A DNA stretch of 64,000 bases from Lasiosphaeris hirsuta (Eukaryota > Ascomycota > Sordariomycetes > Sordariales > Lasiosphaeriaceae), in contig JAUKUA010000001.1 in the NCBI GenBank assembly GCA_030549175.1, forward strand, positions 1,426,001 through 1,490,000, given 5' to 3'. The notes beneath the pieces were generated by a model. The model was given only the letters and a program-made list of their open reading frames with translations. It did not search any database and was not told where the DNA came from. Shown here in pieces: positions 10,023 to 20,472 of this stretch. Position 1 is the first letter of the stretch. Each line of letters begins with the position of its first letter. A program made the position numbers and the translations under genes.

Positions 10023-11748
10023 TATGTCGGAGTCTAGTGGGGGAAAGCGCGATAAAGGCGGAACAAAACAGGACAGGGCAGAAGAGGATACGAGATGGCC
10101 AGTGTCGGGGTTTGAAAATATGCACTGTTGCGCGAGTGTTTATTCAGGAGTGTAGCAGTCAAGTCCGTCTCCAATTGAATGAGGTCTTGGGGGGAGCAAG
10201 AGGATGTATGAAGGGCCCAGACGCCCTCCGCCCTTTGCTGGAGGCGTGACCCCGAATCTACCTCAGCTTCCTCATCTGGGCACTGTTGACGAAGCCAACC
10301 GTGCCAAATTACCGGTTGATGGCTTGCCCCACTTCCCCATATTCCGAGACATTGAGTGGATGTCCTCAGCGTGGGGGACGCTGACTTCTCCAACTTGGGA
10401 AGGCCGCGGCAACCAGCCGATAGGGGTAGCTCTTTTCCTTTTCTATACCTGTTCCGCGATTTCAAGCTGCAAGATTGAATTTTTGTTCTATTTTCAAAGC
10501 AGAGACAACCCATGAAATCACTATCTCGCGTCTTTTTTGCACCTGTTCATACACACATGGGAAGCACAGCATCGCCGGCCACCAACCGATCAAAAGCTGT
10601 TGGATGGCATCCGCGCCGTTGCATCTGAATCCAGCTAACTGTTCAAGATGCAATCCCATGGCGCTAGTGTTGGGTCCGCCTGTGGAGCTTTGAGACCCGA
10701 GATTCGATGTCGTGCCTGACGATAACCGGCGACTAGCTCCCTCCGCTCCCTCCGGATATCCACACGAACCACACACCATTGATGAAGATGCCCACGCCTA
10801 TGACGATACATGATCCATGAGGTCCAACATGCCGCAAGCCAGCTCCTTACTAGTGCGAATAATTTGCAAAGTCATAACCCACCGGCTCCTCATGAGGCAA
10901 CAGCGATGAACTCGTACAAAACCAAAGTCCAACCAAGAAACCGGTTTTCAATATACCAACGTCTTCACGGATGTTCATACAAGAGGAAATTTTCAGGTTT
11001 GGTCCTAGCGATAATGAATCTCAACCAAAAGCACATAGCAGCCAGTAACTAGAAAATAGGAAGTACTGACAAGCACCTCTCTTCCCCTTGGCGGCACGCA
11101 CCCGAGGCACGGTTACACATGCTGCATGCTCTCCAACCCAAAAAAAAAAAAAAAAAAAAAAAAAAATGCGGCGAATATCTTGAGCCAAGCAAGGCCAAAG
11201 GGGGAAAGGGCTGGGATGGTAGCTGGGTATTCTGTTCTTTATCAGGAAATGCGGCGTTCCTGGCCCTTTCTGTCTCAAATCTATCTGGACGTCACCGGAA
11301 ACCGACATGGGTCTGTAAGTGGCAAGATGAAGCGGTACCCGCTCCCAGGGGTTGGCGATCGACCTGCGGCAACACGTCAAACAGCCGCCAAGAAAAGGTG
11401 GACCTATTCCATATGCCGAAACATCTGCTTGGCCGTCTTCTGGCCCAAAACCGTAACACACAAACAGTTTGAACCTCTAGCCTGCTAGCCAGTGTTTTGG
11501 AAGGCGACAAATGCTGCATTGAAAAATAGTGGCATAACATGGGAAATCCTGGGTAAGGTGAGGGCTCAGGGAAGCGAGAAGTCTCGCCCGGAATATACAC
11601 TCTGCCCTGGTGATTTTATTTTTTTTCTCTTGTTTTCTAATACCAGACTTGGGAACTGGATTTCCTAGGATCCTCGAGGCTTCGCTTTCTTTTTTTTTTT
11701 GTGCTGTTATTTTCCTTTTGGGAGGCTGAGCCCCCTGTTTGAGCGACC
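10023..11748. other. divergent intergenic region
   Basis: It lies between the head-to-head CoA ligase (-) and the secreted hydrolase-like gene (+), so it should hold both promoters. Pyrimidine tracts at 11600-11715 (TTTCTTTTTTTTTT) precede the plus-strand gene. A 27-nt poly-A run is at 11140-11166. No coding signal is supported. Confidence 0.6.
11140..11166 (+). repeat. 27-nt poly(A) run
   Basis: An uninterrupted A homopolymer. It may be the tail of an old retroposed transcript or simple slippage. No recognisable cDNA sequence was seen upstream of it. Its length should be treated as approximate in an assembly. Confidence 0.95.
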
Positions 11749-12858
11749 ATGTTGAACATTCGCTCTCCCCTTCCCCCTCTCCTCCTGCTATTCATCCTGG
11801 GCATATTCGCTGCGACATCTTACGCCGCTCCACAAAGAAATCCGAATGGGAATGGACGCGCAAGCCAAACGCCGCAGCAGCAAGCTGCCGCGATTCCCCA
11901 AGGCGTCTCTGAAGCAACCGACGGCTCGACGATTCTCGACACAACTGCTACAGTGAAGTATGTTGCCCTCTCCAAATCCCGAGAAACACCTGCTAACACC
12001 CTCTCCAGCGGCGTCAACCTCCGCTTCAAGATCTCGGCCCCAGCCGACCAGTTCTCCACACTATCCAATGTTACTGGCGCTGCGCAGCGCCCCAATGCTG
12101 CCGGCACCCTCGGTATCAACGTCCTCCTACACGGTGACGGTGGCCAGTCCTTTTTCGACTTCCCCAACCAGGCCGTGCAAGGAAACCTCCTCGGCGTGGT
12201 CATCCTCGCACCGTCCGAGCAGCTCCTGTGGGGACAGCGCACAGGTCCGCCATCAGGACTCGACCGCGCCGATGGCGCTGCTGACTCGCTCGCCGTGCGC
12301 GATCTTATTGTGGACGTCCTCCCGCAGTTCGTTGCGTTCGACCCGACCAATGTCTTCTTCACAGGCGTATCGGGCGGCTCGCTGACGCTCAGCGGGTTCT
12401 TCATGCCGGCTCATCTTGCTGAGTTCGCCGGGACCGGGGTACTGCTCATGTGTGGCGGGCTGGAGCCTCAAGTGGATGTAGTCAATGCGAGCGCCTTTGT
12501 AGGCAAAACAAAGATCCATTTCCAAAGCACGCAAGGCGAGCTGGAGCTGCTGCAGCCGGCCATTCCAGCGGCCATTCAGGCGTTTGAGGATCTTGCTGCT
12601 GCGGCGGGATTGGGCGCACAGGAGATTGGCGCGCTGCAGACGGTCGACAATACGCCTCTCGGCGGGCATTGCGAGTTTGATGAGCAGGGCTTTGTGAGCG
12701 GCATTCAGTTGATTGCAGATAACTTTGCGAACATCATGCAGGGAGGGAATGGGGCGGTGAATGGAATCAATGCGGCAACTGTGTTGACGCCAGTCGTGGG
12801 CAACGAGGATTTGCAATTCAGCTTGCAGGCCGCGAAGAGGGATTCACTGAGTATTTAG
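11749..12858 (+). CDS. secreted alpha/beta-hydrolase-like protein
   Basis: The ATG at 11749 opens a clear signal peptide (LLLLFILGIFAATSYA, probable cleavage before APQ). A 51-nt in-frame segment at 11958-12008 (GTATGT...CTCTCCAG, TGCTAACA branch) is almost certainly an intron, giving 352 residues instead of 369. The mature protein has an HGDGG oxyanion-like loop, then FFTGVSGGSLTLSGFF, a GxSxG nucleophile elbow, and a late GGHCEFDEQG that could supply the catalytic His. This is the layout of a serine esterase/hydrolase. No membrane segment or GPI signal is seen, so secretion is expected. Fungal databases often label such proteins by unrelated names, and I do not assign a substrate. Confidence 0.8.
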   Translation: MLNIRSPLPPLLLLFILGIFAATSYAAPQRNPNGNGRASQTPQQQAAAIPQGVSEATDGSTILDTTATVKYVALSKSRETPANTLSSGVNLRFKISAPADQFSTLSNVTGAAQRPNAAGTLGINVLLHGDGGQSFFDFPNQAVQGNLLGVVILAPSEQLLWGQRTGPPSGLDRADGAADSLAVRDLIVDVLPQFVAFDPTNVFFTGVSGGSLTLSGFFMPAHLAEFAGTGVLLMCGGLEPQVDVVNASAFVGKTKIHFQSTQGELELLQPAIPAAIQAFEDLAAAAGLGAQEIGALQTVDNTPLGGHCEFDEQGFVSGIQLIADNFANIMQGGNGAVNGINAATVLTPVVGNEDLQFSLQAAKRDSLSI

Positions 12859-12920
12859 ACCTGCGAGAGCCCTTATAGACACGGTGCTACTAGATCTGTG
12901 CAAGCCTACAATACACGTCG

Positions 12921-13301
12921 TCACCTCATTCCACCGACATCCTGCTTCCCGATGTCTGTGTTGAGCGCCCCATTCATCCCTCTCGCCAAAGTCTCTCCTT
13001 TGGTGTCCTGATTGAAAGTAGTCGTTAGAGCGTCTTGTCTCGAAGCCGGGATGTTGCAGTCAACATTTAGTGCCGGGTCTGCCGGAGCTTGGAGCTCAGC
13101 CCCGGTCGGCGAAGGTGTTGCAGATGGGAGGCTTGCGGGTTTGGGCAACTTGGGGGCAGACATCTTCAGCTTGAGATTCCGCCTCCGCCCCCTATCCAAA
13201 CACATCCGGCAAGTTTTGCGAGGTGGCCCGAGACGGTTGGAATCAAACATCTCTTCGAGCTGAATCTCACGCTCACGACAGCTGGAGCAGAACTTTTGCA
13301 C
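12921..13301 (-). CDS. possible small zinc-ribbon protein, start unresolved
   Basis: A frame on the minus strand encodes CSSCREREIQLEEMF...KTCRMCLDRGRRR (CxxC-x(n)-CxxC). This is the pattern of a small zinc ribbon seen in fungal proteins of unknown role, followed by a Pro/Ser/Thr-rich tail. No ATG precedes the motif in this frame; the open frame begins after a TGA at about 13343. A splice acceptor CTCAATAG lies just upstream, so a 5' exon may exist, but I could not find it. It could also be a gene remnant. Confidence 0.35.
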   Translation of the reverse strand: MQKFCSSCREREIQLEEMFDSNRLGPPRKTCRMCLDRGRRRNLKLKMSAPKLPKPASLPSATPSPTGAELQAPADPALNVDCNIPASRQDALTTTFNQDTKGETLARGMNGALNTDIGKQDVGGMR

Positions 13302-15657
13302 AGGGACAGGGGCTTTCCGTTCGCCGAGGCCTATTGAGGAGGGATATCAGATTGGACAAGGCCAAACAGGGTTACTAGTTCAAAGATGAGGAAAAGGGAG
13401 TCGGGGGAAAATGAAAACCTTTGATGTGAGTATTTTAGGAGAAATTTCAGGTTTGTCAATCGAAACTGGCGAGCGAAAATGTTAAGCGAAAAGAAAGAAG
13501 ATAGAAACCCGGGCAACTATCGACGCCACGAAAGGCCCATTGTCGATTTATATACTAAGCACCTCTTCGCCTGGGTGAAGGATATAGGCCTGTATGCCAA
13601 TTGCTTACCACTTCCTGTAGCCTTCACTTGCTAACGAGCTACCTAGGTACCTAAGGTAGCCAGGGCATTTTAGAGCGTGGTCGTAGCGCAGCGGTACCTC
13701 TTCGGCTTGTACAACCCAGATCTCGTCATTGTCGACGAGTTGCGGCCATGCTCGAGAGCTCTCGACCATGATAACGCTGATCTTTTATGAACCCAACGAC
13801 AGCTCGAACAGAACATTTGTGATTACGGGACATCCAGCTGCAGTATGCAGCCCTAGTCCTGTGGTTCCCGTATGTCGGGTGGTCGGGCCGGTAGGGGTAG
13901 GTGTGGAGGAGGAACACAGTAGAAAAGGATGATCCCTTTGAGGGCTGGGCTGGGACAGCGGAGCCGTTTAGTGCTGTCTTGATTGGAAAAGAATAATCCG
14001 GGCCAATCGTTTCACTATTTTTGGTCTAGACCACTGTCTTGAAGTTACCTCTCAGCTTTACGGAGAGAATGGAAGTCATACACCAAGAGGACCCTGCTGT
14101 CCCAGCCCAGTCCTCGAGGGGATCGCTACTAGTACGGTACAAGGAGATGCTCTTCTAGATAAAACCTCGATACAACCTCTCTCGACACAACCCCGGCACC
14201 TCTTTTCACCAGGTGTTGTACTTCTGTCTTTCTTGATAAAATCTCCATCGCTGCTGCAGACTTCTGCCCACCAATTGAAGCAAAGCCCGCATCCCAAACC
14301 AAGCAGATGAGCATCACAATTCCACTCTACCTATCTCCCAAAGCCCAGTCTGCTCTCTTTCTTGCCGATACTTCAACCTATTATCCCGCAATTTCCAAAA
14401 CACTTTTCTTCTTACCTTCCCACCCATCTGCCAAATGATCCCGGACCACTCTACAAACCCCCTATCTGTCTACCCTCGCCTACCTACCTCACTTCCCCGT
14501 CTAACATACCTTCGTCACCTGCTTACTAGCGAATGAGTGATCGCGGGCTCCCATACCACGCCTGGTTGCTTACCCTATTCACATTTCCCCCACCTCAGTG
14601 CCATGCTCCCTGGTTTTCGCCAGGTGTTGGCACAGCTCTCGGTCTGACAGGTCGGGGATAAGGCTATTCAGTCTTTCAAGGGCCGCGCGGTAGTACGTTA
14701 CGGCTTTCTTGTAGGGGGATAGGATTAATTACCGCCCCCGCTTTCCATTGTTGGGCGGCGGCTGGGTGGACTGATGTCTCGGAGGAGCTCGCCGACCCGC
14801 CCTATATATAGTAAAGTCGTGGTAGCCCCCTATTCCAATGGGGGTTTCCCGATTTCCATTCCCTGAGTCCCCCCATGTTGCTGGATTGTCGATGGGGAAA
14901 CTGTAAAATGTTTCAAGACGCCTTGGCTGAGGCAGGACGCTTGATTCTGACATCACTTGGCAGAACACCTAACGGCAACACAAAGCACGATGGTATTCCC
15001 GACGTCCCTGTCGATAGCAAGAAGCCTAAGGACAAGAAGCCCAAGAAAAAGGAATGCGGTTGGCAACAAGACTTACGGTAGCGACGCAGCTGTGGTTCTC
15101 GCATCAGACTCCAAGTCTGAGCCCGAGCAGTCCAAGAATAAGGGAAGACAGCAAGCCGAGAAGGATCAAGGCAGAGATCAGGGCGGCAGTAAAAGCAACA
15201 AAAACTACAAGCCAAGTGTTCTGGCAAGGAGAAATCCGACGATGGGAAGAAGGAGACGCCTAAGGCGCAGGTAGGCAAGTAGGGAACTGTTTTGGAAATT
15301 GCAGGATGATGGTTCCGAGTCTAGGTATCTCGGCAAGGGAAGAATGTATACTCGACCTGGCGCGCGTGGGTGATGTTGACGCACAGCCGTTTGGGATGTT
15401 CGACGTGCGGGAAGGTCCGAAGAGGATCGGTCCGCGGTTCCGGAAATAACGGCGACTCCGTAGGGTGCAACATCGGCCTAGGAGACAATGGCCTAAGCAA
15501 GGCAGGCGTGGTGTTGCCGGGCTCGTCGAGGTTCCAATATGATCCTTCTTGGCTGGAGTGTTCCACTGACAAACAAACAGCTCAGCATCACAAAGGCTGC
15601 GGCAACTTCTTGAATCAAGTGAGCCCACCTCCTAAAGGCCTATTACAGTAGATTACA
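13302..15657. other. intergenic with decayed ORFs and one repeat copy
   Basis: No intact gene is seen. At 14875-15274 two adjacent plus-strand frames read as Lys-rich, hydrophilic protein (DSKKPKDKKPKKKECG, then SDSKSEPEQSKNKGRQQ) and join only through a frameshift, so they look like a decayed coding stretch. A near-palindrome CTACCTAGGTACCTAAGGTA lies at 13639-13658. The dispersed repeat at 15411-15523 is listed separately. Confidence 0.5.
15411..15523 (+). repeat. dispersed repeat, copy 1
   Basis: About 113 bp match the reverse complement of 26483-26597 at roughly 80-85% by eye, including the shared core CCGGAAATAACGG and GGCCTAAGCA. In the predicted-peptide view both copies read GSGNNGDSV-CNIG...GVVLPG. 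Differences are mostly transitions, and copy 2 is the more A/T-shifted. Confidence 0.85.
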
Positions 15658-17123
15658 TCACGGGACATCACCTCCCGTTCTTCTCATATCGACCACCCTC
15701 CCCTCCTCCACATCCACCGCCGCCCATCTCTGCTCTCTCTCCCTTCGCTCCCACCCACCTCCACCCATGCGATAAGCCCCAACCTCATCCAGCAGCACCT
15801 GTACCACCCACCTAAATCTCACATCCTTCCCATCTCTCGCTACCGACACTGGTAGCACTAGCCCCGACACATCCGCCCTCGTCTGTGGCACTCGCGTACA
15901 TAGCAAGTGCAGATCCAGCAGTTGGGCAAATACCAGCCCGAACGATGGCTTGTGATGGCTGCGGTCGGATACCAGCGTCCTCGTCGGCGTAATAGCGCCA
16001 AGAGGAGGGCTAAAGATGGAGCGGAGGGTTGGGTGGGGTTGTTTTCTCGGGCGGGAAGCAGGGTCGTATGCGGGAGCGGGCTTGTTGGATTCGTTGATGG
16101 GCTCCGGTGTGGAGGAGCATGTTGTGGAGTTGAGGAGCATGATCAGAGGGCCACCATGGGAGGGGGAGCGGGTGAGGTGGTGGAGGTGGGTGGAGAGGTG
16201 GAGGATTGTGTCGTGTGCGGTAGGTTTGTCACGGCCGGTGAACAGGGCTTTCAGGAGGGTGGATGTGTGGGTAATGAGGATGAGATCTGGGAGGGGGGAA
16301 GGGATATGTGATGTCGGCCTCCAGTCCTCGGCTTTATCTGGTAGGGTCTTCTCAGCAGGCCTATTTGTTGGAGGTTGGTCGGGGGTGTGGTCCTGCAGGA
16401 GCGTGTCGCTTTTGAGTCCGCCGTCCGTCATTTCAGTTGCATCCTTCTCTCGTGGGTTGTTGGGGACATCATGGGCGGCTTCCCGGTCTGGCTTTTGCCT
16501 CTCGAGCACAGCTTGTGCGGCCACCGATGTGACATCTTCTTCCACCTGAGATTCAGCTTTGTCGAGCTCCCTGAGAACTTCCCACAGGCCTTCTATGTCG
16601 AAAACTCTCGCGATGGAAATCTTTTCCAAGTATTTCTTGATCCTTGCCTGTATGTCATGGGGAGCATCTTGAAGGATGGCAACTTGACTGACTAGCACCG
16701 CCCGCAACTTAGGCAGCAAGACGCTTGCAGGCAGTGTTGTGATGATCATGGCTCTTGGTTCGGTACCATCATTTCCGTTTATTGTCAACAGATGAGCGAT
16801 GGTTTGCAGCCCCATCTGCAGAATGGTAGGTCAATCCCTAAAATCCTCAGGCCCAGATCTGAACCGATGTTTTTGGAAATGAAACTTACCAGCATGCCTA
16901 TATCGTCCTCCTCGGCGCTCACGCCAACAACACACCCGCGCTCAAAGCCGCCGAGTAGGACATAATCATCAATCTCTCCACATCCGGTCAAGATGTTGCC
17001 TCGTCTTTTCAGCTCGCTTTTTCTGTCAAGCTCCTGGTCGAGCAGCGTTGATGCAGGGAGCGGATTCAGGGCGAGGCGGGGGGGTTCTTGATTGGCCGAC
17101 ACCGAAGGGAATTGGATGTCCAT
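15658..17123 (-). CDS. RecA/Rad51-like protein with degenerate P-loop
   Basis: There are two exons, 17123-16890 and 16815-15658, joined in phase 0 across a 74-nt intron, giving 463 residues. The segment GNILTGCGEIDDYVLLGGFERGCVVGVSAE is arranged like the Rad51/RadA core, where GC-x-IDxxLGGG leads into Walker A (quoted parts: TGCGEIDDYVLLGGFERG, VVGVSAEEDDIG). Here the expected GKT is replaced by EDDIGML, so ATP binding by the standard lysine is unlikely. Later blocks are AMIITTLPASVLLPKLRAVL, a Pro/Ser/Thr-rich insertion, and FAQLLDLHLLCTRVP followed by RWVVQVLLDEVGAYR, which resembles the C-terminal strand region of Rad51 paralogues. The probable role is as a recombination accessory protein, by analogy with Rad51 paralogues. 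It should not be named more exactly from sequence alone. Confidence 0.72.
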
Positions 17124-18369
17124 TGTTCAAAAGAAGGCCCCATCGGAGACCGTTGTGGTATTTACAGTCCAGGAAGCCTCGATTGTCGCGTTCACCAGGT
17201 CGATGTTGGCTAGGCGAAAAAGAAAAACAGCGAGGTAGGTAATGCAATGACCTTCCACTTATAAATCCGCAACCAAAACTCAAGGAGAACGAAGGTGGCT
17301 AAAGCCAGCGATTGACTGGCCTTACTCCTAAATCCTACCCTAATGGACGCGGTGGAACTCGCTTTCTAGCTGCATCCTGGTCAAAGACAAACGGAAGGCA
17401 CCAGACGACATCCAGCGTTTGCAGCATGGCCCTCTTAAATGCATATCGTGGGGCGTATTGTATATCTACATATATCCTCATATGTACTAGTAGTCCAGGG
17501 GGGACTCTGGAACATGGAGACATCGTTCTTGAAGCCCCTGACACTCCTGACTCCCAAGCGAACGACTCCGCAGAGCCTCAAAAGGCTTGCTTAGCTCTCC
17601 CCTATCCGTATTCCCGGCAGTCAGATCCCCCGACTTGAAACGACGTGCTGAAGCTGCCAGCCCCAACGAGTGGACTCACCTCTACTGTGGAAGAGAGACC
17701 CCACTGGGCCTCCAATCCGCAGGTCAGGTTGCGGTGGTATTCGACTCATCAAAACGTCATTCAATTTAGCAAACACGTCGCGTACAAACGAGACCACTAT
17801 TCTGTTCTGTTGTGACTGCTATGACTTTGTCCATCCCCGATATCTCGTCTAGGATTCTGTCACCGACGGGCGCCATATCCTATGTGCTTCCCGGACAGGC
17901 TCGCCCACATCCTGAGAACAGCAAGACAAAGTAGAGTCGTACTTGGTAAGCAAATAATTCGCGAAGAAAAGGCAGCCATCCTGCCAGTTGAGCATGCCCC
18001 TGGGGCCTAGGGCCATCCGTCCCCATACACAGTTGTCCCGGTCAGGCTTTGTGAGCCTCACGAAGTACGTTGCTGGTGTAAGAAGAACCATGCTCCTTTA
18101 TTGGTTACTCCATAAGCACCAGCCAGTTTGTACAAGAATTCCTGCATCTATTGATATTTCGTCTCTGTAACGGTTGAGGAAAGAGGGTGTTGTAGGGACG
18201 TTTCGCCTCGGGTAACGTGTTGATTACCCTCACGGACCCAATTCGTGAGGGTTACTCGTGACATCAGAGGCTTGAGGTAAATGAGTTCTGTAACTTCGGC
18301 CGTCCACGCTGTCAACTTGTGCTAAGCCTTGAAGGCAGCCAGAGTCCCTCGAATTGACCAGTGATTTTT
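17124..18369. other. intergenic, no gene seen
   Basis: It lies between the RecA-like start and the Pal1 stop. ORFs are short and without motifs, and no repeat of note was seen. Confidence 0.6.
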
Positions 18370-20472
18370 CTAGACCGCTGTTCCGGGATAGACAGCTGGC
18401 GGGCCGCCGTCGCCGCCTGGAGGAGCCGGCCGGGCACGCCGTCCACCCTTAAGACTCTTCATGCGACCCAGAATCCCGCCGCCCGGCTTTTGCTGCAATT
18501 CGTCGGGGGTTCCGCTCCCATCTGTTGTGGATCTCCGCTCTAGACCAAATCCGCGGCTAGGGCTTGTGGGCGACCCCTTGCTTACATTCGGGTCAACCCC
18601 CCGCACGGTGATGCTCTCCTCACCTTTCTTGCCGTTGTCGGAGTACTCAGAAAAGAAAGGGTTGCGTTCGTTACCCTGTGACTGCATGCTTATCGAGGTT
18701 TGGTTTCCGCCCTCCGAGGGCGTCCGGCGGCTCATGTAAGAGCCATCGGGGTTGGTTCTGCCAGAGCCTTGGTATTCACGGCCACCCCGGTTGATTCCGC
18801 GAATGCGTTGAGCAAGCGACTTCTTGCGCTGCAGGCCCTCGTTGACGGTCTCGGCAGCTTGTTCCTGCTCACTCTTCTGAATTGCTGTACGAGCGGCCGG
18901 TGTACCCTCCAAGAATGTCGAGGTGCCCAGACCAAGCGATTCATCGCCATGGAGGATGCTACCACGGCTAAGGGGATCAAAGACCGGTACTTCACCCTTG
19001 CGGGTTGGCATGAATTCGCCGGCATCCGCCCGGTCCTTGACAGTCGACCACTCCTTGAATGCCTCGTCGTCATGCTGACCTAGGAAAGCGGCATGATCAG
19101 GCCGCTTGTTCAACGGACCCGATCCCCCGAGTACGTTATTCAACGAATCCTTGGGGAAGGCTTGCATTGGGGCACGGCGGCTGCCCGATTTGTTTCGGTG
19201 GGGGTTAAGGGCGTCAAAAGGGCCATCGTGATGGAACACTAGGGTTGTCAGTGTTTGGTCAGCTAAAAAAAAGAAAACGCGGCGAATACTCACTTCCAGT
19301 TCCGTAGATGCTCGTCGCATCTAGTTGGTCGATGATGTCGAGTTTGCGGTTGACAGGTTTCTTATCTCTGCCCTCGCGATGCCGACGTTCTCGATCCCGT
19401 CGCCTCGCGTCGCGCGCCTTCCTTTCCTCCTCCGTCATGATCTTGTCACTATCCATAACTGAAGATTCCGAGTTCCTACGTGGTCTTCTGTCGGATCGAC
19501 GCTGCGGGGACTGAGAGGGTTTGATGGGACCAGAGGCCTCGCCGTTTCCCTGCGACGCTTTGCGGGCGCGAAGTGCCTCTTCTTGCGAGCGAGTAGGACG
19601 ATGGTTCGGTGGCGGGCCTCTGCGACCGGGCGGCGGGACGTTCTCTCGTCCTGGTGGCGGAGGGCCGCGGCGGCTCTGGGGAGGTCGTGCGGCATCCGGG
19701 CGCGGGGGCCCGGGCGGAGGTGGCTTCCTGTCATCAATCGTCAAGGAGCCCTGCAAAATGATGTCAGTTTGAGGGAAAGGCAAGCGCGTGATAGCTGCGC
19801 ACAGGGGTGATCATGTAGGAATAACATACAAACAAATCCTCGGCGGTAGGTGACGTCTTCCTTTCGAACGTCGACATGTTTTCGGAGGTTGAGCGGATAT
19901 TCTGCAAACTTGCGCGGCTGGTGAGTGCAGGGTCGAGAAATGGATTTCGCGACACAGGCCGTGGAGGCGGGTCGTCAAAAGGAGACGCCGGGCTTCGTGG
20001 TGAGAGTGCAGGCGAGACGGCGCGGTTACGGAAGGGGTTGTTTGAGGAAAGATTGAGGGACAACCCAGCAGATCGCTGATCTAAATCCCCGCGAAGGAAG
20101 AGCCCAGAGCGTCAGTAGGTGGTCAGACAAGCAAGAGTGGATTTGGGCAGCGGCACCATGCAGGCGAATGACGACTGTGATAGGGACTTGAAACAGCAAT
20201 CTCTTTTACATGACACAACGGGCTTAACGGCAGAGTTGAACCGATAAAAGAGCCTGGGCGCCCGCTTCAAAAATAAAATAAAAACTTGATGAGCACGGGA
20301 AACTGGGAAGTGGGAAGAGGGTGAGAAAGCAACCAGGCACACCAGTGAAGATCTTCCTTCTCTGCCACAATTGAGGGGGTGTCCGGGCAGGACATGCCCC
20401 CGGAGGATCGCCCAAGATACGTCAGGGTCGACAGTGCTCACCTTTTTCCTCTGGTTGGGTGGTGGCCATCAT
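18370..20472 (-). CDS. pal1: Pal1-family cell morphology / endocytic coat protein
   Basis: There are four exons: 20472-20442, 20080-19830, 19750-19294 and 19238-18370, with phases consistent, giving 535 residues (533 if the second ATG is used). The first exon encodes only MMATTQPEEK plus one base and is followed by a 361-nt intron. The joined sequence reads EEKDQRSAGLSLNLSSNNPF, with NPF motifs for EH-domain partners (NNPF, RNPF). The middle is Pro-rich and strongly basic (EEERKARDARRRDRERRHRE), and the Pal1 signature IDQLDATSIYGTGMFHHDG runs into PFDALNPHRN across intron 3. Pal1 acts at sites of polarised growth and early endocytosis in yeasts. Most of the protein outside the signature looks disordered. 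Confidence 0.92.

Noticed and set aside
11119..11488. Plus-strand ORFs running through the poly(A) tract
   Set aside because: The frames are held open by the AAA codons of the homopolymer. Two frames give equal-length products and neither has a motif.
15907..16695. Plus-strand ORFs of 106-177 codons
   Set aside because: They are shadows of the RecA-like exon on the minus strand, which has splice-consistent conserved blocks.
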